Part shown: one piece after another, positions 35,018 through 44,140 of the stretch
How the letters are laid out: the number at the start of each line of letters is the position of its first letter
Position numbering within the stretch: the first letter of the stretch is position 1
Assembly (NCBI GenBank): GCA_023430975.1
Contig: JAEYYB010000180.1
Location: 61,262-125,261 of the forward strand
DNA: 64,000 nucleotides
Direction of reading: 5' to 3'
Source: Bacillota bacterium
GTDB taxonomy: Bacteria; Bacillota; Clostridia; Acetivibrionales; DSM-2933
The notes under the pieces: model-generated
What the model was told of the DNA's origin: nothing
The model's input: the letters and a program-made list of their open reading frames with translations, nothing else
Database searches by the model: none
Translations under genes and position numbers: made by a program

Positions 35018-35224
35018 ATAGCTAATGTTCACTAGAAGCTTAATATTTTTTATTAAACTTCATGATTAAATGATTTTTATATATAAAGTAAAAGTAATTG
35101 TTAATTTAAAAACAATAGAATTGTTTGATACATTTAGTTGTAGCGATATGGATTTTTGGAAGGGGGCAGGTTTTCAAGCTATAGAAATTAGTCCTAAAAA
35201 GTCATAATTATGAGGTGATATTTA

Positions 35225-38200
35225 ATGGTACATCCCGTTAGTCTGGGTAAAACTACTAGGATGAGCTACTCAAAAATCGATGAAGTTCTAGACATGCCAA
35301 ATCTTATTGAAGTTCAGAAGAATTCTTACAAGTGGTTCCTCGAAGAGGGACTTAGGGAAGTGTTTAGAGATGTATCTCCCATTACAGATTACACAGGTAA
35401 TCTAATAATGGACTTTGTAGATTATTCTCTTGATGATAATCCCAAGTATAGTGTCGAAGAGTGCAAGGAAAGAGATGCAACTTTTTCAGCTCCTTTAAAA
35501 GTTAAAGTAAGGCTAATAAATAAGGAAACCGGTGAAGTTAAAGAACAGGAAATATTTATGGGTGATTTTCCTCTCATGACCAATAACGGTACCTTTATAA
35601 TTAATGGGGCGGAGAGAGTTATCGTCAGCCAGTTGGTAAGGTCCCCTGGAATATATTATTCAATGAAATTTGACAAAACCGGAAAGAAACTTTATTCAAA
35701 TACCGTAATTCCTAATAGAGGAGCATGGCTTGAGTATGAAACAGATTCTAACGATATAATTTCAGTTAGGATCGATAGAACAAGAAAGCTTCCTATTACA
35801 GTATTATTAAGAGCTTTGGGTTTTGGTACGGACTATGAAATAACTCAGCTTTTAGGTGAAGATGAACGTATTTTAGCAACAATACAGAAGGATAACTCAA
35901 AAACTACTGATGAGGGTTTACTTGAGGTATACAAGAGGTTGAGGCCTGGTGAACCACCTACTGTAGACAGTGCACGTTCTCTTTTAAACAGCCTTTTCTT
36001 CGATTCTAAAAGATATGATTTAGCGAGATTTGGTAGATTTAAGTTTAACAAAAAGCTATCGTTGGCTACAAGAATATATGGATTTAAAGCAGCTGAAAAT
36101 ATTATTCACCCTGATACAGGTGAAATATTGGCAGCTGAAGGCGATGTTATCGGAAGAGAGAAATCCATTGAAATAGAAAACTCAGGTATAGGTTTTGTAC
36201 ATGTTTTGGCTGAAGGCAAGAGTGTAAAAGTTATCGGCAATAAAATGGTGGACATTAAGGCGTATGTAGATTTTGACTTAAGTGATACAGGTGTAAATGA
36301 AAAAGTTAAAGTAGATGTCCTTCAATCAATTTTGAATGAAAACAAAACCGAAGCTGATATAAAGAAAGCTCTAAAAGAAAATTTGGGAGAACTTATTCCT
36401 AAATATATTACAATTGATGATATTGTTGCATCTATAAACTACATCATAAATCTTTCCTATGGTATAGGAACAGTTGATGATATAGACCATCTTGGGAACA
36501 GAAGACTCCGTTCGGTTGGAGAACTCCTGCAAAACCAATTCAGGATAGGATTGGCCAGAATGGAGAGAGTTGTAAGGGAAAGAATGACTATTCAGGATAT
36601 AGACATAGTTACTCCTCAAGCCCTTATAAATATCAGACCTGTTGCAGCCGCAATTAAAGAGTTCTTTGGAAGCAGTCAGTTGTCCCAGTTCATGGACCAG
36701 ACAAACCCATTAGCTGAGCTGACGCATAAAAGAAGGCTCAGTGCACTTGGTCCTGGTGGTTTGAGCAGAGAAAGAGCGGGCTTCGAAGTCCGTGACGTTC
36801 ACCACTCTCACTATGGTCGTATGTGTCCTATAGAAACTCCTGAAGGTCCTAACATAGGTCTTATAGGTTCATTAAGTACCTTTGCAAGGATTAACGAATA
36901 TGGCTTTATTGAGGCTCCTTATAGAAAGGTTGATAAGGCAACGGACCGTGTAACAGATGAGATTATTTATCTCACGGCTGATGAGGAAGATAAATTCTTC
37001 GTTGCTCAGGCAAATGAGCCCCTTAATAATGACGGTACTTTTGCAGCTAAGAAGGTTGCCGCAAGATACAGGGAAGAAATCCTTGAAATCGAACACTCAA
37101 AGGTAGATTTTATGGACGTTTCGCCTAAACAGCTGGTATCTGTAGCAACAGCTATGATTCCGTTCCTTGAAAACGATGACGCGAACCGTGCCCTCATGGG
37201 ATCAAACATGCAGCGTCAGGCAGTGCCTCTTATTAAGGCGAATTCACCTGTTATAGGTACAGGAATAGAATATAAGGCGGCAAAGGACTCCGGTGTTGTT
37301 GTTCTTACTGAAAAGGGCGGTGTAGTAGATAAAGTATCTGCTAATGAGATTGTTATAAAGAACAATGATGGTAAAAAAGAAGTTCACAAGTTATTAAAAT
37401 ATATGAGATCAAACCAGGGAACATGTATCAACCAAAGGCCTATCGTTTCTAAAGGTGAAGTTCTTCAACCAGGCGATGTTATAGCTGACGGACCTTCTAC
37501 CGAGCTTGGCGAAATAGCACTTGGTAAGAACATATTGATTGCCTTCATGACCTGGGAAGGATACAACTATGAGGATGCTATCCTTATAAGCGAAAAGCTG
37601 GTAAAAGATGATGTGTTTACATCAATTCATATAGAAGAGTATGAAGCAGAATCAAGAGATACAAAGCTTGGTCCTGAGGAAATAACAAGAGATATTCCGA
37701 ATGTCAGTGAAGAGTCATTAAAAGACCTCGATGATAGAGGAATAATCAGAGTTGGTGCTGAAGTCAGATCAGGGGATATTCTGGTTGGAAAAGTTACTCC
37801 AAAGGGTGAAACTGAACTGACTGCCGAAGAAAGACTCTTAAGGGCAATTTTCGGTGAAAAGGCAAGGGAAGTAAGAGATACATCACTGCGTGTTCCTCAC
37901 GGTGAGTCAGGTATCATAGTTGATGTTAAGGTATTCACAAGGGAAAACGGCGATGAACTTCCACCTGGAGTTAACCAATTGGTAAGGTGTTATATAGCTC
38001 AGAAGAGAAAAATATCCGTTGGTGACAAGATGGCCGGAAGACACGGTAATAAAGGGGTTATCTCGAGGATACTCCCTGAAGAGGATATGCCGTTCCTGCC
38101 TGATGGCACACCACTTCAGATAGTTCTTAATCCACTGGGGGTTCCATCACGTATGAATATCGGTCAGGTGCTCGAAGTTCACTTGGGCTTTGCTGCAAAG

Positions 38201-38962
38201 GCACTTGGCTGGAAGATTGCAACACCGGTATTTGATGGTGCAACAGAAGATGACATAGTTGAAACTCTAAAGATGGCTGGTTTGGATCCTGATGGTAAAA
38301 CCGTTTTATATGATGGAAGAACAGGGATGCCATTTGATAACAGGGTAACTGTGGGTTACATGTATATATTGAAACTCGCCCACCTTGTTGATGATAAGAT
38401 TCACGCACGTTCAACCGGTCCATACTCACTGGTTACACAGCAGCCATTGGGTGGTAAAGCACAGTTCGGTGGACAGAGATTCGGGGAAATGGAAGTTTGG
38501 GCCCTTGAAGCATATGGAGCAGCATATACGCTCCAGGAAATACTTACAGTTAAGTCTGATGACGTTGTAGGTAGGGTTAAGACCTACGAAGCAATTGTTA
38601 AGGGAGAAAACGTTCCTGAACCTGGAATACCTGAGTCATTCAAGGTATTGATAAAAGAGCTTCAAAGCTTGTGTCTTGATGTGAAGGTATACTCTGAAGA
38701 ACAGGAAGAAATTGCAATTAAAGAATCTGTAGAAGATGAACTTGAAGAACTAAACGTTAATATAGAAGGAAGAGAAGATGAAATTCCGTTAGCCGACTTC
38801 GATGATATCGGAGAGGACGTTTTGGATGAGGAAATGGATATGGACGATTTTGAAATCGGAGATATCAGTACCGGAGATAAAATTGATGATGTAATTGAAG
38901 AGGATATTTTTGCCGATGCTGAGGATTTCGGAAGCGGATTTGATGACGACGATATTATCTAA
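35225..38962 (+). CDS. rpoB: DNA-directed RNA polymerase subunit beta
   Basis: A 1245-residue beta subunit. Conserved blocks: LIEVQKNSYKWFLEEGL near the N-terminus, FIINGAERVIVSQLVRSPG, the rifampicin region FFGSSQLSQFMDQTNPLAELTHKRRLSALGPGGL (with the sensitive-type residues), GPNIGLIGSL, and the C-terminal GEMEVWALEAYGAAYTLQEILTVKSDD. The last 75 residues are a strongly acidic tail (Asp/Glu runs), longer than in Bacillus. Start behind gaggtgat. rpoC follows 17 bases downstream. Confidence 0.97.
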   Translation: MVHPVSLGKTTRMSYSKIDEVLDMPNLIEVQKNSYKWFLEEGLREVFRDVSPITDYTGNLIMDFVDYSLDDNPKYSVEECKERDATFSAPLKVKVRLINKETGEVKEQEIFMGDFPLMTNNGTFIINGAERVIVSQLVRSPGIYYSMKFDKTGKKLYSNTVIPNRGAWLEYETDSNDIISVRIDRTRKLPITVLLRALGFGTDYEITQLLGEDERILATIQKDNSKTTDEGLLEVYKRLRPGEPPTVDSARSLLNSLFFDSKRYDLARFGRFKFNKKLSLATRIYGFKAAENIIHPDTGEILAAEGDVIGREKSIEIENSGIGFVHVLAEGKSVKVIGNKMVDIKAYVDFDLSDTGVNEKVKVDVLQSILNENKTEADIKKALKENLGELIPKYITIDDIVASINYIINLSYGIGTVDDIDHLGNRRLRSVGELLQNQFRIGLARMERVVRERMTIQDIDIVTPQALINIRPVAAAIKEFFGSSQLSQFMDQTNPLAELTHKRRLSALGPGGLSRERAGFEVRDVHHSHYGRMCPIETPEGPNIGLIGSLSTFARINEYGFIEAPYRKVDKATDRVTDEIIYLTADEEDKFFVAQANEPLNNDGTFAAKKVAARYREEILEIEHSKVDFMDVSPKQLVSVATAMIPFLENDDANRALMGSNMQRQAVPLIKANSPVIGTGIEYKAAKDSGVVVLTEKGGVVDKVSANEIVIKNNDGKKEVHKLLKYMRSNQGTCINQRPIVSKGEVLQPGDVIADGPSTELGEIALGKNILIAFMTWEGYNYEDAILISEKLVKDDVFTSIHIEEYEAESRDTKLGPEEITRDIPNVSEESLKDLDDRGIIRVGAEVRSGDILVGKVTPKGETELTAEERLLRAIFGEKAREVRDTSLRVPHGESGIIVDVKVFTRENGDELPPGVNQLVRCYIAQKRKISVGDKMAGRHGNKGVISRILPEEDMPFLPDGTPLQIVLNPLGVPSRMNIGQVLEVHLGFAAKALGWKIATPVFDGATEDDIVETLKMAGLDPDGKTVLYDGRTGMPFDNRVTVGYMYILKLAHLVDDKIHARSTGPYSLVTQQPLGGKAQFGGQRFGEMEVWALEAYGAAYTLQEILTVKSDDVVGRVKTYEAIVKGENVPEPGIPESFKVLIKELQSLCLDVKVYSEEQEEIAIKESVEDELEELNVNIEGREDEIPLADFDDIGEDVLDEEMDMDDFEIGDISTGDKIDDVIEEDIFADAEDFGSGFDDDDII

Positions 38963-38979
38963 GGAAGGGAGAGAAGCCG

Positions 38980-41900
38980 ATGTTTGAACTAAATAACTTT
39001 GATTCTATAAAAATAGGCCTAGCATCTCCGGAAAAGATAAGAGAATGGTCAAGGGGTGAAGTTAAAAAGCCGGAAACCATCAATTATAGGACATTGAAGC
39101 CTGAGAGGGATGGCCTTTTCTGTGAAAGGATTTTTGGACCTCAGAAGGACTGGGAATGTCACTGTGGAAAGTATAAAAGAATCAGATATAAAGGTATTGT
39201 GTGTGACAGATGTGGTGTTGAAGTTACAAGATCCAAGGTAAGAAGGGAAAGAATGGGGCATATCGAGTTGGCTGCCCCAGTCTCCCACATTTGGTATTTC
39301 AAGGGTATACCCAGCCGTATGGGTCTAATCCTGGATATGTCTCCAAGGGTACTTGAAAAGATATTATACTTCGCATCATATGTTGTAATCGACCCAGGCC
39401 AGACACCGCTTTCAAAAAAGCAGCCTTTAACTGAAAAGGAATACAGAGACAGTTTGGAGAAATTCGGCCCCAAATTTCGAGCAGAAATGGGTGCAGAAGC
39501 AATAAAAGAGCTTCTTATGGAAATTGATCTGGATCAGATGTCCAAAGAGCTTAGAGCTGAACTTGAAGAAACGACTGGGCAAAAAAGGATTAGAACAATA
39601 AAGAGGTTGGAAGTTGTAGAATCTTTCAGGCTATCAACCAACAGGCCTGATTGGATGATCATGGATGTTGTACCTGTAATACCGCCTGAATTGAGACCTA
39701 TGGTTCAATTGGACGGTGGAAGGTTTGCGACATCAGACTTAAACGATTTATATAGAAGGGTTATTAATAGAAATAACCGTTTAAAGAGACTTTTAGACTT
39801 GGGTGCTCCTGATATTATTGTAAGAAATGAAAAGAGGATGCTCCAGGAAGCAGTTGACGCACTTATAGACAACGGTAGAAGAGGAAGACCTGTAACAGGC
39901 CCTGGTAACAGGCCGTTAAAGTCCCTTTCAGATATGCTTAAGGGTAAACAGGGACGTTTCCGTCAGAACCTATTGGGTAAGCGTGTTGACTATTCAGGGC
40001 GTTCGGTTATAGTTGTCGGTCCTGACCTTAAGATATTCCAGTGTGGTCTTCCTAAGGAAATGGCACTTGAACTCTTTAAACCGTTTGTTATGAAGAAGCT
40101 TGTTAATGACGGTCTTGCACATAATATAAAGAGTGCAAAGAGAATGGTTGAAAGGGTACGTAATGAAATATGGGATGTCTTAGAAGAGGTAATCAAAGAA
40201 CATCCTGTGCTTCTAAACCGTGCACCAACCCTTCACAGACTTGGTATTCAGGCATTCGAACCTGTACTTGTTGAAGGTAGAGCATTAAAGCTCCATCCAT
40301 TGGTTTGTACAGCTTACAACGCTGACTTTGACGGTGACCAGATGGCTGTTCACGTACCGCTTTCAGCAGAAGCACAAGCGGAAGCAAGATTCCTGATGCT
40401 TTCAGCAAACAACCTTTTGAAGCCTCAGGATGGTAAGCCTGTTACAGTACCTACACAGGACATGGTTTTGGGAAGTTATTATCTTACCATAGAAAAACCG
40501 GGTGAGCCTGGTGAAGGTAAGATATTCAGATCGCCAGAAGAAGCAATAATGGCGTATGACAATGGGTTCCTAGGGCTCCATGCACCTATCAAGGTAAGAA
40601 TGAAAAGGCTTATTAAAGGTGAGTGGTGCGATAGGATAGTTAATGCCACAGCAGGTAGAATAATATTCAATGATGCTATTCCACAGGATCTTGGATTTGT
40701 AGACAGAAGTGACCCTGAGAAGGAAGCAGATTTGGAAATAACTTTCCTTGTTGATAGAAAAGCATTAGGCCGTATAATTGATAAAAGCATAAGGACTCAT
40801 GGAACTACAGAAACTGCGATAATTCTTGATAAGATAAAAGCTTTGGGCTTTAAGTATTCAACAAGAGGTGCAATAACCATCAGCGTATCCGATATGGTTA
40901 TACCTGAGGTTAAGCAGCGTTATCTTAAAGAGACTGAAGACAGGATAGAAAATATAGTAAAACAGTATAAGAGAGGTCTTATATCTGATGAAGAAAGATA
41001 TAACTCAGTTATTACTGCATGGACTGAAACGGTAGAAAACATTACACAGGCGTTGATGGCCAACCTGGATAGATTTAATCCGGTTTACATGATGGCTCAC
41101 TCAGGTGCCAGAGGTAACGTTAATCAGATAAGACAGCTGGCCGGTATGAGAGGACTTATGGCGGATACATCAGGTAAGACAATCGAAATACCGATAAAAG
41201 CTAATTTCCGTGAAGGTCTTAACGTTCTCGAATACTTCATATCAACCCACGGTGCAAGAAAAGGTCTTGCAGATACAGCATTAAGAACAGCCGACTCCGG
41301 TTATTTGACAAGACGTCTTGTTGACGTAAGTCAGGACGTTATAGTCAGAGAAATGGATTGCGGTACAAGAAAAGGTATTGTTGTTTCAGACATCAAAGAC
41401 GGCACAGAAGTCATTGAGGGTCTCGAAGAGAGAATCACAGGAAGATATGCCGCTGAAGCTATTACACATCCGGAAACCGGTGAAGTATTAATAGAAGCAG
41501 GCAAGATGATAAAGGAAAATACAGCAAGCAAGATAGTGAAAGCTGGACACAAAAAGATTAAAATCAGATCGGTTCTTACCTGCCACTCCGAGTATGGGGT
41601 CTGCGGTAAGTGCTATGGGGCCAATCTTGCTACCGGTGAAGATTGTAACGTTGGTGAAGCTGTTGGTATTATTGCAGCACAGTCAATCGGTGAACCGGGT
41701 ACACAGCTTACAATGAGAACGTTCCATACAGGTGGTGTTGCCGGTGATGACATCACACAGGGTTTGCCTCGTGTAGAGGAATTGTTTGAAGCAAGAAAGC
41801 CAAAGGGTCTTGCAATCATATCCGAAATACCGGGTACGGTTAAAATAAGCGAGACAAAGAAAAAGAGAGAAGTTATTATTACTTCAGAGGATGGAGAGAC

Positions 41901-42480
41901 AAGGAACTACCTCATACCATATGGATCAAGAATCAAAGTAAGTGATGCTGATGTGGTTGAGGCTGGTGACGAGTTGACAGAAGGTTCTGTTAACCCTCAT
42001 GATATACTGAAGATAAAAGGTGTAAATGGCGTTCAGTCCTATCTGTTATCAGAAGTACAAAGGGTTTACAGGCTGCAGGGTGTTGACATCAACGATAAGC
42101 ATATAGAAGTTATAGTAAAGCAAATGCTTCGTAAGGTTAAGGTTGAAGAAGCGGGCGACACAAATCTTCTCCCAGGAAGCCTTGTAGATATATTTGATTT
42201 CGATGAAGAAAATGCCAAGGCAGTGGCTGAGGGTAAGAGACCAGCTGAAGCAAAGAGGACATTGCTTGGTATAACTAAGGCTTCACTTGCTACAGAGTCA
42301 TTCTTATCGGCAGCATCATTCCAGGAAACAACAAGGGTATTGACAGAGGCTGCTATAAAAGGAAAGGTTGACCCTCTGGTTGGACTTAAGGAAAACGTTA
42401 TAATTGGTAAGTTAATACCTGCCGGAACAGGAATGAGCAGATACAAGGATATTAATATCAGTACTGTTGGGGTAGAGTAA
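38980..42480 (+). CDS. rpoC: DNA-directed RNA polymerase subunit beta'
   Basis: A 1166-residue beta' subunit. It has the zinc ribbon CHCGKYKRIRYKGIVCDRCGVEV, the active-site motif AYNADFDGDQMAVHVPLS (three Asp chelating Mg2+), the bridge-helix and trigger-loop region with MAHSGARGNVNQIRQLAGMRGLM, and the second zinc site CHSEYGVCGKCYG. Start behind ggaagggag. The C-terminus ends in a short basic-poor tail, of normal length for Clostridia. Confidence 0.97.
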   Translation: MFELNNFDSIKIGLASPEKIREWSRGEVKKPETINYRTLKPERDGLFCERIFGPQKDWECHCGKYKRIRYKGIVCDRCGVEVTRSKVRRERMGHIELAAPVSHIWYFKGIPSRMGLILDMSPRVLEKILYFASYVVIDPGQTPLSKKQPLTEKEYRDSLEKFGPKFRAEMGAEAIKELLMEIDLDQMSKELRAELEETTGQKRIRTIKRLEVVESFRLSTNRPDWMIMDVVPVIPPELRPMVQLDGGRFATSDLNDLYRRVINRNNRLKRLLDLGAPDIIVRNEKRMLQEAVDALIDNGRRGRPVTGPGNRPLKSLSDMLKGKQGRFRQNLLGKRVDYSGRSVIVVGPDLKIFQCGLPKEMALELFKPFVMKKLVNDGLAHNIKSAKRMVERVRNEIWDVLEEVIKEHPVLLNRAPTLHRLGIQAFEPVLVEGRALKLHPLVCTAYNADFDGDQMAVHVPLSAEAQAEARFLMLSANNLLKPQDGKPVTVPTQDMVLGSYYLTIEKPGEPGEGKIFRSPEEAIMAYDNGFLGLHAPIKVRMKRLIKGEWCDRIVNATAGRIIFNDAIPQDLGFVDRSDPEKEADLEITFLVDRKALGRIIDKSIRTHGTTETAIILDKIKALGFKYSTRGAITISVSDMVIPEVKQRYLKETEDRIENIVKQYKRGLISDEERYNSVITAWTETVENITQALMANLDRFNPVYMMAHSGARGNVNQIRQLAGMRGLMADTSGKTIEIPIKANFREGLNVLEYFISTHGARKGLADTALRTADSGYLTRRLVDVSQDVIVREMDCGTRKGIVVSDIKDGTEVIEGLEERITGRYAAEAITHPETGEVLIEAGKMIKENTASKIVKAGHKKIKIRSVLTCHSEYGVCGKCYGANLATGEDCNVGEAVGIIAAQSIGEPGTQLTMRTFHTGGVAGDDITQGLPRVEELFEARKPKGLAIISEIPGTVKISETKKKREVIITSEDGETRNYLIPYGSRIKVSDADVVEAGDELTEGSVNPHDILKIKGVNGVQSYLLSEVQRVYRLQGVDINDKHIEVIVKQMLRKVKVEEAGDTNLLPGSLVDIFDFDEENAKAVAEGKRPAEAKRTLLGITKASLATESFLSAASFQETTRVLTEAAIKGKVDPLVGLKENVIIGKLIPAGTGMSRYKDINISTVGVE

Positions 42481-42543
42481 AGTATAAAACTTCAAATAAT
42501 CCAGGCATTATAAGGAGTTGGTTAATAACTGACTCCTTAATCC

Positions 42544-42572
42544 TTGACAAAATAAACATTAAGATATAAAAT
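42544..42572 (+). promoter_or_regulatory. Predicted sigma-A promoter of the str operon
   Basis: ttgaca (42544-42549), 17-base spacer, taaaat (42567-42572): near consensus. It follows a hairpin (aaggagt at 42512 with actcctt ending at 42538) after rpoC and precedes the L7Ae-like gene. Confidence 0.7.
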
Positions 42573-42700
42573 ATTTTAGTGTGCGTTTTAGTAGTAAATT
42601 GTGTAAAATAATGTATTTGCAAACCGAGGGATACTTTTTCTTAATGAAAGGATATACCAAAGCACACTATATAATTTAGTGGATTCCTGGAGGGTAAAAG

Positions 42701-42943
42701 GTGTTGGAGAGTATTAAGAGCAGTAGGAAGACAATAGGGATTAGACAGTCCATGAAAGCGGTTGAAAATGGACTTGCAGATACTGTTTATATTGCAAAGG
42801 ATGCAGATGAAAAAGTTGTTAGAAGCTTAAAAGAATTATGCTTAAGCGATGGAATTGAAATTGTTTATATTGATACTATGAAGCAGCTTGGTAAGGCATG
42901 TGGCATAGAAGTTGGAGCAGCAGTGGCTTGTGTTTTAAAATAA
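42701..42943 (+). CDS. L7Ae-like ribosomal protein (YbxF type)
   Basis: An 80-residue protein of the L7Ae/L30e/S12e fold: KTIGIRQSMKAVENGLADTVYIAKDAD, then a C-terminal KQLGKACGIEVGAAVACVLK, which is the K-turn-binding signature (LG-x-x-CGI-x-V-x-A). YbxF in Bacillus binds K-turn RNA. The start is GTG, preceded by ggaggg; a TTG one codon later is possible. It stands between rpoC and rpsL, its conserved location in Firmicutes. Confidence 0.9.
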   Translation: MLESIKSSRKTIGIRQSMKAVENGLADTVYIAKDADEKVVRSLKELCLSDGIEIVYIDTMKQLGKACGIEVGAAVACVLK

Positions 42944-43004
42944 CAGACTGCTAAAATAGTTATTTATTATAATAATTAATAAAGGATTGAAAGGAGGTGA
43001 AGTA

Positions 43005-43433
43005 ATGCCAACGTTTAACCAGTTAGTAAGAAAAGGAAGACAGGTTATGGAAAAGAAGTCAACTGCACCTGCACTCCAAAAAGGATTTAACTCATTGAAG
43101 AAGCAGACTACAGATTTGAGTGCACCTCAAAAACGTGGTGTTTGTACTGTTGTTAAAACTACTACTCCTAAAAAACCAAACTCAGCTTTGAGAAAGGTTG
43201 CAAGGGTACGTTTGACTAATGGTATAGAAGTAACTGCTTATATTCCGGGGATAGGTCACAATCTGCAAGAGCATAGTGTTGTTCTTATCAGAGGAGGTAG
43301 GGTTAAGGACCTTCCAGGGGTTAGATACCATATCGTAAGAGGAACTCTTGATACTGCAGGAGTTGCAAAAAGAATGCAGTCACGTTCAAAATATGGTGCT
43401 AAGAGACCTAAGGCTGGAGCAGTTAAGAAATAA
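43005..43433 (+). CDS. rpsL: 30S ribosomal protein S12
   Basis: A 142-residue protein: MPTFNQLVRKGRQ, KRGVCTVVKTTTPKKPNSALRKVARVRL (the streptomycin-interacting KPNSA segment with sensitive-type Lys), and RVKDLPGVRYHIVRG. The frame runs six codons upstream, but aaggaggtgaagta is correctly spaced for the ATG at 43005. Start of the classical rpsL-rpsG-fusA-tuf series. Confidence 0.97.
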   Translation: MPTFNQLVRKGRQVMEKKSTAPALQKGFNSLKKQTTDLSAPQKRGVCTVVKTTTPKKPNSALRKVARVRLTNGIEVTAYIPGIGHNLQEHSVVLIRGGRVKDLPGVRYHIVRGTLDTAGVAKRMQSRSKYGAKRPKAGAVKK

Positions 43434-43581
43434 GATTCGTACAATGTGCAGGCACGTAGTATGAAAAAAGTGCAGAGTACGTTGTTTATATATATATATA
43501 TTTGCATGTACGAGCACTGGCGACGGCAAATAATTGCCGCGAGTACCTATGATATATTATCATAAGAAGGAGGGAAGCAAA

Positions 43582-44052
43582 GTGCCAAGAAAAGGACATA
43601 TTCAAAAAAGAGATGTTCTGCCTGATCCGTTATTTAACGATAAGGTGGTTACAAAGCTTATAAACAATTTAATGCTTGATGGTAAAAAGGGTGTAGCACA
43701 GAAATTATGCTATGACGCTTTTGAAATAATTAAGAATAAAACTGGAAAAGACCCATTGGAAGTATTTGAGCAGGCTTTAAACAACATTATGCCTGTACTC
43801 GAAGTTAAAGCTAGAAGGGTCGGAGGTGCGACTTATCAGGTTCCTATGGAAGTAAGACCTGAAAGAAGGCAAACTTTGGGATTGAGATGGTTGGTTAATT
43901 ATTCTCGTGCAAGAGGCGAAAGAACAATGAAAGAAAGACTTGCAGGAGAAATAATGGACGCAACTAACAGCGTAGGTTCAGCATATAAGAAGAAAGAAGA
44001 TACACATAAAATGGCAGAAGCAAACAAAGCTTTTGCACATTATAGATGGTAA
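43582..44052 (+). CDS. rpsG: 30S ribosomal protein S7
   Basis: A 156-residue protein starting at GTG (43582) behind aaggaggg; the frame is open 16 codons further, but the family begins MPRKGHIQKRDVLPDP. Later VGGATYQVPMEVRPERRQTLGLRWLV and the C-terminal KKEDTHKMAEANKAFAHYRW are typical. It nucleates the 30S head and is a possible translational autorepressor of the operon. Confidence 0.96.
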   Translation: MPRKGHIQKRDVLPDPLFNDKVVTKLINNLMLDGKKGVAQKLCYDAFEIIKNKTGKDPLEVFEQALNNIMPVLEVKARRVGGATYQVPMEVRPERRQTLGLRWLVNYSRARGERTMKERLAGEIMDATNSVGSAYKKKEDTHKMAEANKAFAHYRW

Positions 44053-44140
44053 GAGTTAATTTATAATGTATTCAATGTCCAAAATATTGTTTCGATAAGT
44101 ACTAATTTGGGCCCTATGGATATTTGAAAGGAAGGTTAAG

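Larger units (their letters stand above)
34294..35224. other. Long intergenic region between rplL and rpoB
   Basis: 930 bases without a convincing gene. In order: terminator (34305-34347), predicted promoter (34482-34510), a very AT-rich stretch, an inverted family A element (34921-35017) and the rpoB leader. rpoBC is therefore probably transcribed separately from rplJL here, with a leader of about 700 bases. Confidence 0.6.

Noticed and set aside
38127..38429. Minus-strand frame of 100 codons in rpoB
   Set aside because: Antisense to the most conserved part of the beta subunit; no supporting features.
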